Source: Typha latifolia (taxonomy: Eukaryota > Streptophyta > Magnoliopsida > Poales > Typhaceae). Taken from it: a stretch of 64,000 nt of DNA. The position numbers and the translations under genes were made by a program. Positions 50,766 to 61,559 of this stretch are shown here, piece by piece (position 1 is the stretch's first letter; each line of letters starts with the position of its first letter). Under the pieces are notes generated by a model, which saw only the letters and a list, made by a program, of their open reading frames with translations, did not search any database and was not told where the DNA came from. The stretch is taken from assembly GCA_019914945.1 (NCBI GenBank), contig CM034104.1, positions 13,628,046-13,692,045 of the forward strand, in the 5' to 3' direction.

Positions 50766-52597
50766 AGCTACCTAAGTGTACATTGCTGTAAAAATATTTT
50801 CAGTGTTCTTTGTACTAGCAAAGAACTCCATGATTCTATATGACAAATCTGGAGCTTGACGAATACATAGAGAGCTAAATTAACATCGAGAAATTTGTCA
50901 ACTATGTAAATATTTCATTTTTCATTGCAGAGCAATCTTGTGCTATTTTGAAATGCCATCTTCTGGTTGCTGCTGTACATATGATTTCTTCTGTGTGCAG
51001 AATTTTATCTGCTGGTCTTTCTGGGCAGATTGCTTACTACATCCGTGAGCTTCGCACGTCTCCACTCTCCTCCATTTACTTGGACCAGTGATCTATATCC
51101 GTTAAATCTCTTCCCATTGCGCACTATTTATTGCTTTATGATTTAAATTTTTAGGGCAACTTTTAAAAAATAGGGCGTGAAATCATATTCAGATAGTTAA
51201 ATGAGCTCATGTTGTATGAGTAATATCTAACTCGAATGCATGGGCAACGACATCACCGATTTAATTGAAGCATCATTAAGTTTTTATTTCTCTAAAAATT
51301 CAGCCGGTTATAATCAAGTTGACCTGGCTTTTTTTGGTGAAGTATCTGCCCAAATTTAACCCTTCTCTGAAAGGAAGATGGCCAGATGGGCATGGTTGCT
51401 TGTTAGTTACCCAACCAGCAGTCCTAACTTCCATTCTTTTGGTCACAAATATTTTAGGCAAGGTATAGCTTCAGATAAATTGAGATCCAGAATAAACGCA
51501 ACAATCCGATGGATAATTCTTTTTCTTATTCAATTCATCAGGAACAGACGAAGGAAAAGCTAATTATAGATTATGTGATCAGCAAGCAAAAGTTACGTGA
51601 TCAAATATTCTAAGACAAAAGACGAGCCTGATGGCATATCCTGAGCATCTCTCTACTACTAGATGCCTTTTTCTATTTAGATTCTTCTTGTCCATCTCAT
51701 CCCACGGTAACAATTTCTATATCAAACTTTTGCTTGAAAGAAGAAAAGTAGGAAACAAATAAAAATGAAACTCTTTATTTTTATCATTCATAAGTTCGAA
51801 GATTAAATATGGGGCTAGACATCCTTTTTAAATATAGAGACATTTATATCATACCAAACTTTATCTAATACATTAAGTCATCTAATTTATATTCAAATTA
51901 TGTGCGTCGCTGAATAATTACTCAAAATTGATGCAGTCGAAACCTACTCTAACATGTTGCACTGTTGAACTGCTATTTCAAATCAACCATACCGTCGAAC
52001 CATCAACTGAGTCGAATTGTTAAGCCAAGCTACCAAATAAAATTTTTTTCTACAATAATTATTTGGGACTAAAATTAATCCCATGATCCGAAAGAATGAC
52101 TAACTAACTCTACTAGAGTTGGTTGGTTGGTAATAAAAAATTAAAATGAAACGCTTGCCAGGCATATCAAATATGAACATACTTATATGAAAACATACCT
52201 TCTGCAGCCCGGAAGCAATAAATTCCTGCAGTCAAGATACTTGTCAGCCATGATTGGCCATTGATAACTTGAAACCAATCAAAAATTGCCAGTTATCTTG
52301 ATTGCAGGAACTTCCTGCATCCTCTGCTGCAGCTTTTGATCCATTCGTATTTCCAAGAGCACCAATCTCAGCCAAGTATGTGCCAAGAATTATTACAAGA
52401 ATTTTCTCCATTCCCAAATAAAGAAAACAATTGACGTCTAGAATAAGCAATTGATGGAGACAGTTAATATAGTTTGTATGGACAAAAGAGTTCCATCAAA
52501 CTTTCCATTCACAATAAGAAACTCTTTTGATACTATAGCAGAGGAGTCGAAGAACTTCTCTGAGTCATACCAAGCTTTGATATCCTCTCCTCAGGCA
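50766..52597. other. intergenic region with a likely 5'-UTR part of the downstream gene
   Basis: About 1.8 kb. The part before 52.2 kb is AT-rich without a gene. Around 52300-52600 lies GC-richer sequence that probably supplies leader exons for the PITP-like gene: a good acceptor (tatcctctcctcag) ends at 52594, three bases before its ATG. Confidence 0.45.
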
Positions 52598-55500
52598 ATG
52601 GTTCAGATCAGGGAGTTGTATCCTTTGTTCACAGGTTCTTGATACATTGGTGTATTACTTGAATCCATCTTTTTGCAACCTGAAATATAGGAATTCTTAA
52701 ATTTATATGATACAATTACTAGATTATATTGATCTTAATTTGGCGAGGATTAATGCTATGTGAAAAAGAGCACAACAGAGTATGTATGCAAGATCTTTGA
52801 TATTCTTATTTACCTTTAGTGATAACCTTGACCCGCCTTCCTCCCCTGGGGAATTTTGCTTCCAAGTCGGATCATCATGCCCATGTCGATCGAAGAGGTA
52901 GTTGGAAAGAAGAACAGCATGGTGTTTGTATTCTTTTCTGCTTGTCTTGAAGCTGAATGAATTGATTGATCTTTGTTTTGCATAGTATGAGATAGGTCTG
53001 GGCTACACCATTATGAAGATGGAGCAACAGAACACTAACAGCAAAGAAGGGGTGGAGATACTGCAGAACAAACCTTTTGAGGATGAACTGCTTGGGAAGG
53101 GCCATTATGCATCAAAAATTTATCATCTGCAGAGGTATGCCAATGATAGATCCTTATTTCGCCGTCGTTAAGTATGATGTTTATTTATCTTTTTTCCTCC
53201 AAATATATCACACATAAACAATGATAGTAGGTTCAACTTGAGATAGGTCAGTAAAGCATGACAAGGAAGCCAAAACTCAGAGAAAACATTAAAGGGCTAA
53301 ATTTTGTCTGATGGGTTAAAGAAGAGGACACAGAAATCAAAGAGGTATAGTCTGTCAGAAGTTGCTAAGATTTTCAGAATACTTGGAATAAAGCTGCTAT
53401 CGAGTAAGATCGGCAAATATAACCCCAAAAGGATGGGAGGAGACATGGACTTAGATGAGAAGGAATAAGTAACTTGCAATCTAGAAGACCTAAGTTCAAA
53501 ATAATGCTAATGCAGGACATGAAAAGTAAAACATACAAATCCTATTTTATGAAATAATTAAGAAAAATCTGTCGTACTAATGAATAAATAAGTAGAACAT
53601 GCTTTACAATGTCTTATATTTTATACATAGAAGGCCAACAATTGGATGCTAACAGTACTGCTGGAAACATTCTTGTAATAAAGATAGAAAACTGCACCGT
53701 AACTAAACTTTTTAAGTCATTCTTATAGGGTATAAGTATAAGAACCTTTCTCTAAAGTTATGTCAGCTTATCACCATGAACCATTCTTCTGTAGCAAAAT
53801 TCCATCTTGGCTGAAGACATTTGCACCAACAAGTGCTCTTACAGTGCAAGAGGAATCCTGGTATGCATATCCCAAAAGCAAAACAGGTTTGTTAACACAC
53901 TTTTTCAGCCTTGAAGACTATACGTTTCAGCACTGATGCTAAATTTCTTTCTTTTTGTTGCCATGAATTCAACCTTCGTTCAAGACAGTAATCAAGGTAA
54001 ATATATTCTTACTCATTAGATATTGAACTGTATACAGTTGATAAACGCAGATGGTATTAACATGCTAAGCTTTGAAATATTAGACAACTTAGCTAATTTC
54101 TCATCAGTTCCATTGTCAACAGTGCCCATTTTTTGCCAAGTGTTCGCTGACTATTGAAACTGTTAATAAGCCTGACAATGGTTGTTCTGAAAATGTAAGT
54201 ACTTTAAATTCATTGATGAGGGATCATTCACAACATCACTCATTCAGATAGTGACCAATGACAAACCAGGTGCATTGTTTGAATGATAAGCAACTAGCTG
54301 CAAGGGAAGTGGAGGTTATTGATATAACATCACTCTCAAAGGATTACTGGAGTAAAGTAATAGGAGGATCTAATGTGGACTTGTCAAAATTCAAATCTCA
54401 ACGAACAGGTCGGGGTCCTCTTCTAAAAGGATGGATGGTATGCACTTTTCTCCAATTAGATCCAACTTTTTGTTTCACTACATTCAGCCTTAAACTGAGA
54501 AGTCTGCACAGTTTGGCTTCCACTTTCAATTATTTATTTTCTTGGTCGATCTAGAGCTAGAATTGATGCTTGATACTCTGAAAGATGAATATAACATTAG
54601 ATTCTTCTCTCTGTCCAACATGGCCATTTTTTTTTTGATCCAAGCAGATGAACGTCATATGACATATATAAACATGACATGTTTTGTACACTTGTCTAAT
54701 CAGCACTAGCATCATTCTCTTAATGGCCTTTCTCATTGAAGTGCCCTGCATATGGTGTGCAATGAATTTTATTTACTAGATATATTCTGACATATGCCAT
54801 GTCACAGGATTCATGTCAACCAGTCATGACGACATACAAATTAGTGACAATTGATGCTCCTATCTGGGGTTTTGGCGATCGTTTGGAGGAATGCCTTGTT
54901 GCGGTATGTTGAGCTCACAACACTCTATTTAGTTAAATCATAAATCATAAATCATACCATAGATATAAACTCCGCCTGTTTCGAATTACAAATCTAGCAT
55001 GGATAGATAAGATATGATATTCCTCACATCTTTAGAAAATTAGAAACGTTGTGTATCTCACAGGGCGAAAGGGCATTGTTTTCAGCATGTCACAGGCTCT
55101 GTTTTGCATGGATTGATGAGTGGTGTGGGATGACTGTGGAACAAATATGTGAATTGGAAAGACAAAATGACTTGATACTCAAGAAGGTGAGTGTTGTCTT
55201 TTATGGATTTTACCCAAAAATTTCATATTTTAGTACTAAGCACTCAACTTCCGTAAGAACTTATTAATTTCTCATGAAGAGAGTATTGTAAGAATAACCC
55301 TGAACAATCTATCAAACCAGCTAATAAATCAGAACTTCATTTATTATATAACAACATATTATGCAAATAGTAGGCAGAGTAGTATGCTGCAACAAAATGA
55401 CAAATAATGCCTGCCACTTCTTTAAATTTACCGATCGTCGGGAAATAGGCTATAATGTGTAAGAACTCTAATTCTTTCTATTTTTTACCTTTCTTTCTTT

Positions 55501-55716
55501 ACCAATCCAATAGTGGCCGATACAACTTTTATGATATAGGCGGCAAAATCTTTTGTATACTGGATTTTCCATAATATTTCAATCATCCAGTAGCTCTAAT
55601 CAGTGTTTTCCTGACCAAATCAGAGGTTCCTAAAGTCATCAATGGCAGGGAATAAGCGCGATGTCAAAAGGAAAACCCCACAGGACAGCATAATTGTTGT
55701 TGGAAGTTGTAAATAG
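52598..55716 (+). CDS. phosphatidylinositol transfer protein (PITP, START-like fold)
   Basis: Ten exons: 52598-52617, 52867-52897, 52986-53134, 53795-53886, 53989-53996, 54123-54194, 54270-54437, 54808-54903, 55064-55186 and 55624-55716. They sum to 283 aa with every phase matched. The protein starts MVQIREFRIIMPMSIEEY and runs through KGHYASKIYHLQS, WYAYPKSKTVIKCPFF, KPDNGCSEN, YWSKVIGGSNVDLSKFKS, RTGRGPLLKGWM, APIWGFGDRLEE and FAWIDEWCGMT, the PITP family signature. Such proteins move phosphatidylinositol or phosphatidylcholine between membranes; plant members are little studied. Exon 5 is only 8 nt (coding VIK with its neighbours). The ORF is open in frame for 49 codons upstream of the chosen ATG, but a 3' splice site just before it and the family's normal MVQI start favour 52598. 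Confidence 0.9.
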
Positions 55717-56884
55717 TGATCAAAAGATGAAAGATTTCGTACATATGAGCCGGAGAAGGCAAAGGAAATTACATGCTTGAAGGGATGCAGCGAAGACTCA
55801 ACAGGCTGAGGAACAGAATCATATTAACATATTTTACTCAAATTCTGTTTACTATGGTTCTTTATGGTATCAGTACTTATTTCTACCTCAACAAATACCT
55901 ATAATTTGATTCTTCTAGACTTATTCTTCAAATATATTTTTGTTGTATAATAACACTGCTCTATCTCCACAATTTAAGGCAGATGAGTTGGGTCTTGCTG
56001 CAATTTGATTCAAGAGCATGCCTACTAAGTTTCGTTATCACAGAGGAGGTAAAGTTCATAACAAGACTGACAGTCACACTACAAGACACCAAGAACTAGC
56101 CAAATAAACAAATATACTCTAAATTCACTGGAGGAATAAAGAGAAAGAATCTAATGAGACCTTGTTAGTCCTCAAAATTGAATATTTCAAGCTTCTGATG
56201 GTAAGGAAGTAAGGCCAGCATATTAACACTATGTAAAACACTTCATAGCAACAGAGAATATGAGACAACGGATTAGCACATACCTTGTGAGACACAACGA
56301 AAAGCGCCACAAAACTTGCATTTGTTCTGTTTGCTATAATGCCTGAAGCGAGTGGTGTACATGAACACAGCCGGTAACTATTCCATCTGTGAGTATAACC
56401 CACAAATCGTTCGTCAAAATGCCGCAGTATAACAAGGGTGAGCGACGGGCTTTGCTTGGACCGGGCTAGACTTAACCAAAGCCCTAGAACCTACTGGGCT
56501 TGGGGTGGCCCAAGAGAAGTTACTCTACATGAACACTATTTGCTTATGTCTAATTATTTTCCTCCCAGAAATTTCAAATAGCTCTCGTCACAGAAGTTTC
56601 TGATTCCCTCAAATTCATGTATAATTACAGGCTGAAAGCAATCCACAAACAACATTTACTCACACCGACGAGTAAAATACATCGTTCTCGACAATAAAAA
56701 CGACATTGTAAATTTTAACAATGCAAGATTACAACAACAGAGAGGATGAAGTCATCCCTTTCATCAGATTAAGCTGAAATAGGATGGCCAAAATCACAGC
56801 CTCTTCTCCTCCCTCCCTTAGCAATCAGATAAAGGTAGCTTAGCAAAGATAAATAATCCTTATGATCAACACCAAGAAGTTTGG
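55717..56884. other. intergenic, convergent 3' ends
   Basis: About 1.2 kb between the PITP-like gene (+) and the tetraspanin (-), containing their 3' UTRs. No gene or repeat that I can support. Confidence 0.5.
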
Positions 56885-58312
56885 TTAAAAATGGAATCTG
56901 CTTGGTCTTGCCTTTGTCATTCTGTTGACTCCGAATGGCTCATCATTCTCTATCCTTTTCGCGTTCCTGTACGCTGAAAATCCGGTAGCGTAGACTATAA
57001 CTAGAATGATCAACACTACAATGTTAATCACCGAGACCTTCCTCCAGCTATGTTTGATGCTAGCAAGAACCCCTGCCTTGCAAGAGTCACATTGGTAGCA
57101 CAGCTCATGTTGATCGTTGCTCCACCTAGTACAGTCGAGATCGTTGACGATCATCCCTGGTACAGCATTCCACAATGTCTCGTTCACGTAGGTGAAGCCG
57201 CATGACGCTGGTGGCTTACAGCATCCAGACTGCATCATCAAACAATAAATCCTTGAACTAGTAAATACTCCGTGAATAGAGTTAGCTCATGGTGTTTTCT
57301 TCTATGTCTTATGTGAAGAAGTCTGAAGATATTGGAGTAAATTGAACTACCATTCAAACAGCAACAAAGAGTTCTCAACTTGTCTTAACTTGCATCACAA
57401 TCCAGTTCTTTTTGTTAATCAATCTTGCATCACAAAGTAAGGCTTGCCATTACTTTCTTTTCTGGCTTTTACTACTCCATCTTCTAACTTGATTTCAATC
57501 TAATCTAGCATACATGTAGGTGAGATGGAATTTTCTGTTTGAATATATTACTGCTGAATGATTCCAAAAGTATTTTTTAAAGAAGCAATTTCATGTAGAT
57601 GGGCAAGGTGAGGAAATCAACAGAATAAACTACATATATTTATCATGTAAATAAACACAAATGGAAGTAGACCCATTTGAAGATATAAAAAAAAATCAAA
57701 TCTTTTACCTCCCCTGCTCATAAAAATCCAATCTTTTCCCCATAAATTGCACAAAGAAGTAAAGATCACAACCAAACCCACCTCAATGGGGGAGAGATTC
57801 CTCTGGTAGAACAAATCCGCCGACTCCGGCACGAGCACTCCATTGGTTGGATCCCTGACATACCGACCCATCCCACCACAAGCATGGGCATCACGAAGAC
57901 AAGCACTGATCTTATCCCAGTATCCAGGGTCGGATACCTTACGCTTTAGCCACCCAGAGTAATCCGAGAGCTGGTATTCGAGGAAGGACCGGTTCATCAC
58001 AACCTCACCGTGGCCGCGGTCGGTGACGGCGAAGGCGAAGACGACGAAGAATAAGAGAGCGGCGATGACGAAGAACATGGCGAACAAGTAGAGCCGGAGG
58101 AGCCAAGTAAGGCGATAGCACGAGCCAGCGAAGCCCATGAGGGAGATCACCATGACGGAGATCCCGAGTATGATAACAGGCCATTGTAGGAACCGGAGGC
58201 ATTCCGTTGAGTTAGCGCGCGAGCTGAGCCATATCCCGCCTCCGAGGAGAGGGATGGACAGGAGGAAGGTGATAAAGTTGGCTATTCCGATGAGGCTATT
58301 GCTTCCCCTCAT
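56885..58312 (-). CDS. tetraspanin, TET3-like
   Basis: Exons 57782-58312 and 56885-57229, joined in phase 0, give 291 aa. There are four membrane segments (about 7-28, 43-65, 72-96 and 237-262), a small first loop, and a large second extracellular loop carrying the plant signature GCCKPPASCGF (Cys180/181, at the start of exon 2) plus CYQCDSCKAG. The start (MRGSNSLIGIANFITFLLSIP) and the C-terminal NDEPFGVNRMTKARPSRFHF resemble Arabidopsis TET3 as I remember it. Tetraspanins organise membrane microdomains; TET3 is reported at the plasma membrane and plasmodesmata. One intron just before the GCCK motif fits the family. The start is the only ATG that gives a full first membrane segment. Confidence 0.95.
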
Positions 58313-59540
58313 TTGTGTTTGGATGACTTATTCCGGACTTATTCTAGCAATCGAGAATAATGCCGGGATAAGTCTCTCTGCTGTCTAGAAGTAGAGAGGG
58401 AAGTGGGAGGAGAGTGGTGGAGTGATTTAAGGTTGGGTGTTGGCTTTCGGCGAAATCCACTCGAGAAAGTGGGGGCGAGGTGGGACCCGAGATTCGACTG
58501 GCAGGTGAGATTTTGTTGCATTTTTGAGTTACCTCAAGTCAACACCTAAATTAATTAACAAGTATCTAGTACTTTTTTTAAGTACTATATAACTATGCTT
58601 ATTTATTCATATCATAAGTTTTGTATACATATACTTGCATTGCATGCAAGAGATGTTATATTGAAATAAGTTATTATAGTGTTTTTTTTAATAAACTAGT
58701 ATAATCTACATCTGAGTCTAATATTTTTCTCCAATTTACCCAATTATGATATTATAAATTCTGTATTTTATCTGCATTTTCTTTCATTAATATATTAATA
58801 ATTTTTTGTTTATAATAAAGCAGTATATGTTTTTGTTGAGGCTACGAGTAGTAAGTAGATAATTGTCATGTCCAAAATATACCTCTTTAATATTAAGTTT
58901 GGAGGATGAACTATTTAGGTAAATAATTTTTTAAGTATTGCCTATTTTGGTTAAAACTCTTATACTAAGTTTGGAGAGTGAACTATCTTAAATGGATCAC
59001 TATTTCGTATGCGCTATAGCCTATATTGTAAACTTTTAAGTTAGGTTTTTCTTAAAAATAGTCTTTGCTGTGCTATTAAAAGTCAATCAAAATTATAAAT
59101 TAATTTTTTAGTATAAAATAAAACATTATTATATTAGATATATTTAATAAAAAAGATTAGTGAGTTCAAATTATTAAATTTTATCGACATAATTCTCATT
59201 TAACATCCTAACGTTATTTTGATTAATTAATATCGATCAAATTCTTAAGATAATCTTATCATTATTTTTCTCCTTTTTGCCCCCCTCTGAAAAATACAAG
59301 AGTAGTTTAGATATTTATAAATTATTTTATATATTATAATAAAATATTATGTTATTCGTACCGTTTAAATTAACGAAGAGTGTTAAATAAGAATTATAAG
59401 AAAAAATTAGGAGTCAGATTATAAAAATCTCAAATACAAAGTATAAATTATAAAATAGATAAAATATAATATGATTCATAAAATTCTCAAAAATATAATA
59501 AAAATTAGTTGTTTAGTTTTTTTTTTGGTCTATCTATTTC
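58313..59540. other. AT-rich intergenic region
   Basis: About 1.2 kb of AT-rich DNA between divergent genes. The first 150 bp is the tetraspanin leader. Two short similar phrases (taagtttggaggatgaactat and taagtttggagagtgaactat, about 58890-58990) look like a decayed direct repeat. Confidence 0.4.
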
Positions 59541-59542
59541 TG

Positions 59543-59869
59543 ACGTGGCACCGTCCAAAAACTAAACCACCGGAGTGGACCAGATAACCACATGGTCGGT
59601 GAGAAAACTAGCACGCTATTACTTATACGAGAAATAATTAATAATAATAATAACAATAATTTGGGCGAGCACGTGACCTCCCGTGTCCGGCGCCGAAGGC
59701 CGCGTCCGGACCCCACGTGGAGAAATCCCAATCGACCATTTGACCCCTTCTTTCTATCGTAATAATTTATTCAATCTACGATAAAAATAACGCTCACAAA
59801 GGCAGGGGTTGGTACGTGGCTAAGATCCTAGACGCGTGTCAACAGGGGCGGTTAGTACCTCGCCACGTA
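59543..59869 (+). promoter_or_regulatory. cluster of ABRE/G-box (ACGT) elements upstream of RCI2
   Basis: Five ACGT-core elements lie within 450 bp of the RCI2 start: ACGTGGC (59543-59549), CACGTGAC (from 59670), the palindrome CCACGTGG (59713-59720), ACGTGGC (59814-59820), and GCCACGTA (59862-59869). A GACGCGTGTC motif (59831-59840) resembles coupling element CE3. Several ABREs, or an ABRE plus a coupling element, are the known requirement for abscisic-acid response. Confidence 0.75.
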
Positions 59870-59992
59870 CTACCGCCCGTGAATAAGATCCTAAAATGAA
59901 GCCAAGTAACCCAACAATAGAGCGTAAGGATTAGCGAGTCGTGAGGAAGAAGAGCATAATAGCTTCACAAAGAGAGAGAGTGAGAGAAGGAG

Positions 59993-60245
59993 ATGGGTTC
60001 TGCAACGTTCGTGGAGGTCATCTTGGCCATTTTCTTGCCACCCCTGGGAGTCTTCCTGCGCTACGGATGTGGTGTAAGTCCTCTCGCACTAAAACTACGC
60101 ATCTTGGAGGTTTCACTCCAGTTTGATTTATTCACATCTTGGTTTTAATTAATATATGCAGGTGGAATTTTGGATCGATTTGCTGCTGACGATATTGGGT
60201 TATATACCTGGAATAATATATGCCTTGTATGTATTAGTAGGTTGA
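59993..60245 (+). CDS. RCI2: RCI2/LTI6/PMP3 small hydrophobic membrane protein
   Basis: Two exons, 59993-60073 and 60162-60245, of 27 codons each (the second plus stop) make 54 aa, the exact family length. The sequence begins MGSATFVEVILAIFLPPLGV, then LRYGCGVEFWIDLLLT, with GYIPGIIYALYVL near the end; these are the Pmp3 signature positions. Two membrane helices sit in the plasma membrane, where these proteins influence membrane potential and sodium/potassium entry under salt and cold. The intron after FLRYGCG is conserved in plant RCI2 genes. The dense ACGT elements upstream fit stress induction. Confidence 0.96.
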
Positions 60246-61559
60246 TGAGAGATTAATGTAATGGTGTTTGTTTTATGGTGTTTTAATAAAATATATTTTG
60301 TAGGTTAATTATTTTCTCTTTGAATAGTTATCTTTAGAATGGAGTGGAATAAGACGCTTATTGGGCCTTATCTGGCCCAATAATATTTTGTTTGGGCCGA
60401 ATGGCCTTCCGGAATCCAGCTCCAGGTTTACTCTCTGCAAATAAAATTATTTGAGGTCCGAGTTAATTAAAGCATTGCCATCTAAATCCAAAAGAGTTAA
60501 TGAGAAAAGTTCCACCGGCCATCACCACCGTCCAATCGATCAGATCACGCTTAAAAATGAGCGCTCTAAGGCGATGAGTTCCTCCTCTCCCACCGCTCGG
60601 ACGAAAATTTGAACCCCGCGCTAGAATCACCGCCCATATAAGAATAACGCCTCTCACCTCTTCCACCAATCGTATGAACGTAATATTGGATCTGGATTTA
60701 TCATACCCGGATCCGATCAAGAGGAACATAAATCTTAAAAATAAATGTTATTTACACTTGACCCTCTTAATTATAGGCTATTTTCCACAATTTGATCCCT
60801 TAATCATTAAAAACTAATTATCACACTACTCTATTATAAACTAGTCTTATTTTAAATTCTAGTTTTTATCTTAATATATAAGCGCATTTAAATTTTAATT
60901 ATAGTTGTATTGATTTAATCAGAATATCATTAAAAGAATATAAATCGTACTACAAAGTACCTTTAAAATCCTTTTTTTTTATATCCTAAATTAAAAATTT
61001 TAACCATTTCTTTTTTGTTTCACGCTTATTTTCTCTTAAATCTAAACGATCCTATATAAATATCACTACCATGATAACCATAAAAAATTTAGCAATATCA
61101 ATTTATCATTTTGAAAAGTTTAGGGGGTTAAGAGAAAATAAATAAATAATAAAACAAGAGGTGAAAGTTAAAATAATTTTTATCCGAGAGGTCAGGATGT
61201 AATTAAACCTATCATAAGGTCAAACGGATCCGAGTACAATTTTACTTATCCGACCCGGCAGAAACTTCGTCGTATCTCTCCTCATCCGAGAGCGGTACCC
61301 TTACCTAAAGTTACCATATCTCACCTCAGTAATCTATCGACCTTTCCATTTCTTTTAGATCCAACGCTTTCGACTCACTCAGCATTAATAAGCTACGGGG
61401 GGGAAAAAAGATCCAGGTACGCTCTCGGGCTCCAAGAGAATTCTAGGGTTTTTTCTTCATCTTCTCCTCCATTCTTTTAGTACGATTTTCTTTTTCTAGG
61501 GTTTCTAGTCGCAAACTAGTTTTCTCTACGGTTTCTACTCTCTAGGGTTTATTCGGCCT
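60246..61559. other. intergenic region and PWWP-gene promoter
   Basis: About 1.3 kb, AT-rich in the middle (60740-61200). Near its end lies a pyrimidine-rich leader with three TAGGGTTT motifs. A CCAG|GTACGC donor-like site near 61415 could start a leader intron. No coding region. Confidence 0.5.
61444..61550 (-). promoter_or_regulatory. three telo-box motifs before the PWWP gene
   Basis: TAGGGTTT (AAACCCTA on the other strand) occurs at 61444-61451, 61497-61504 and 61543-61550, the last ending ten bases before the ATG. Telo-boxes are bound by TRB proteins in plants and recruit chromatin regulators. Confidence 0.65.

Noticed and set aside
52304..52423. Open segment reading ELPASSAAAFDPFVFPRAP as a coding exon
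   Set aside because: No family match and no clear phase link to the PITP frame; more likely leader sequence.
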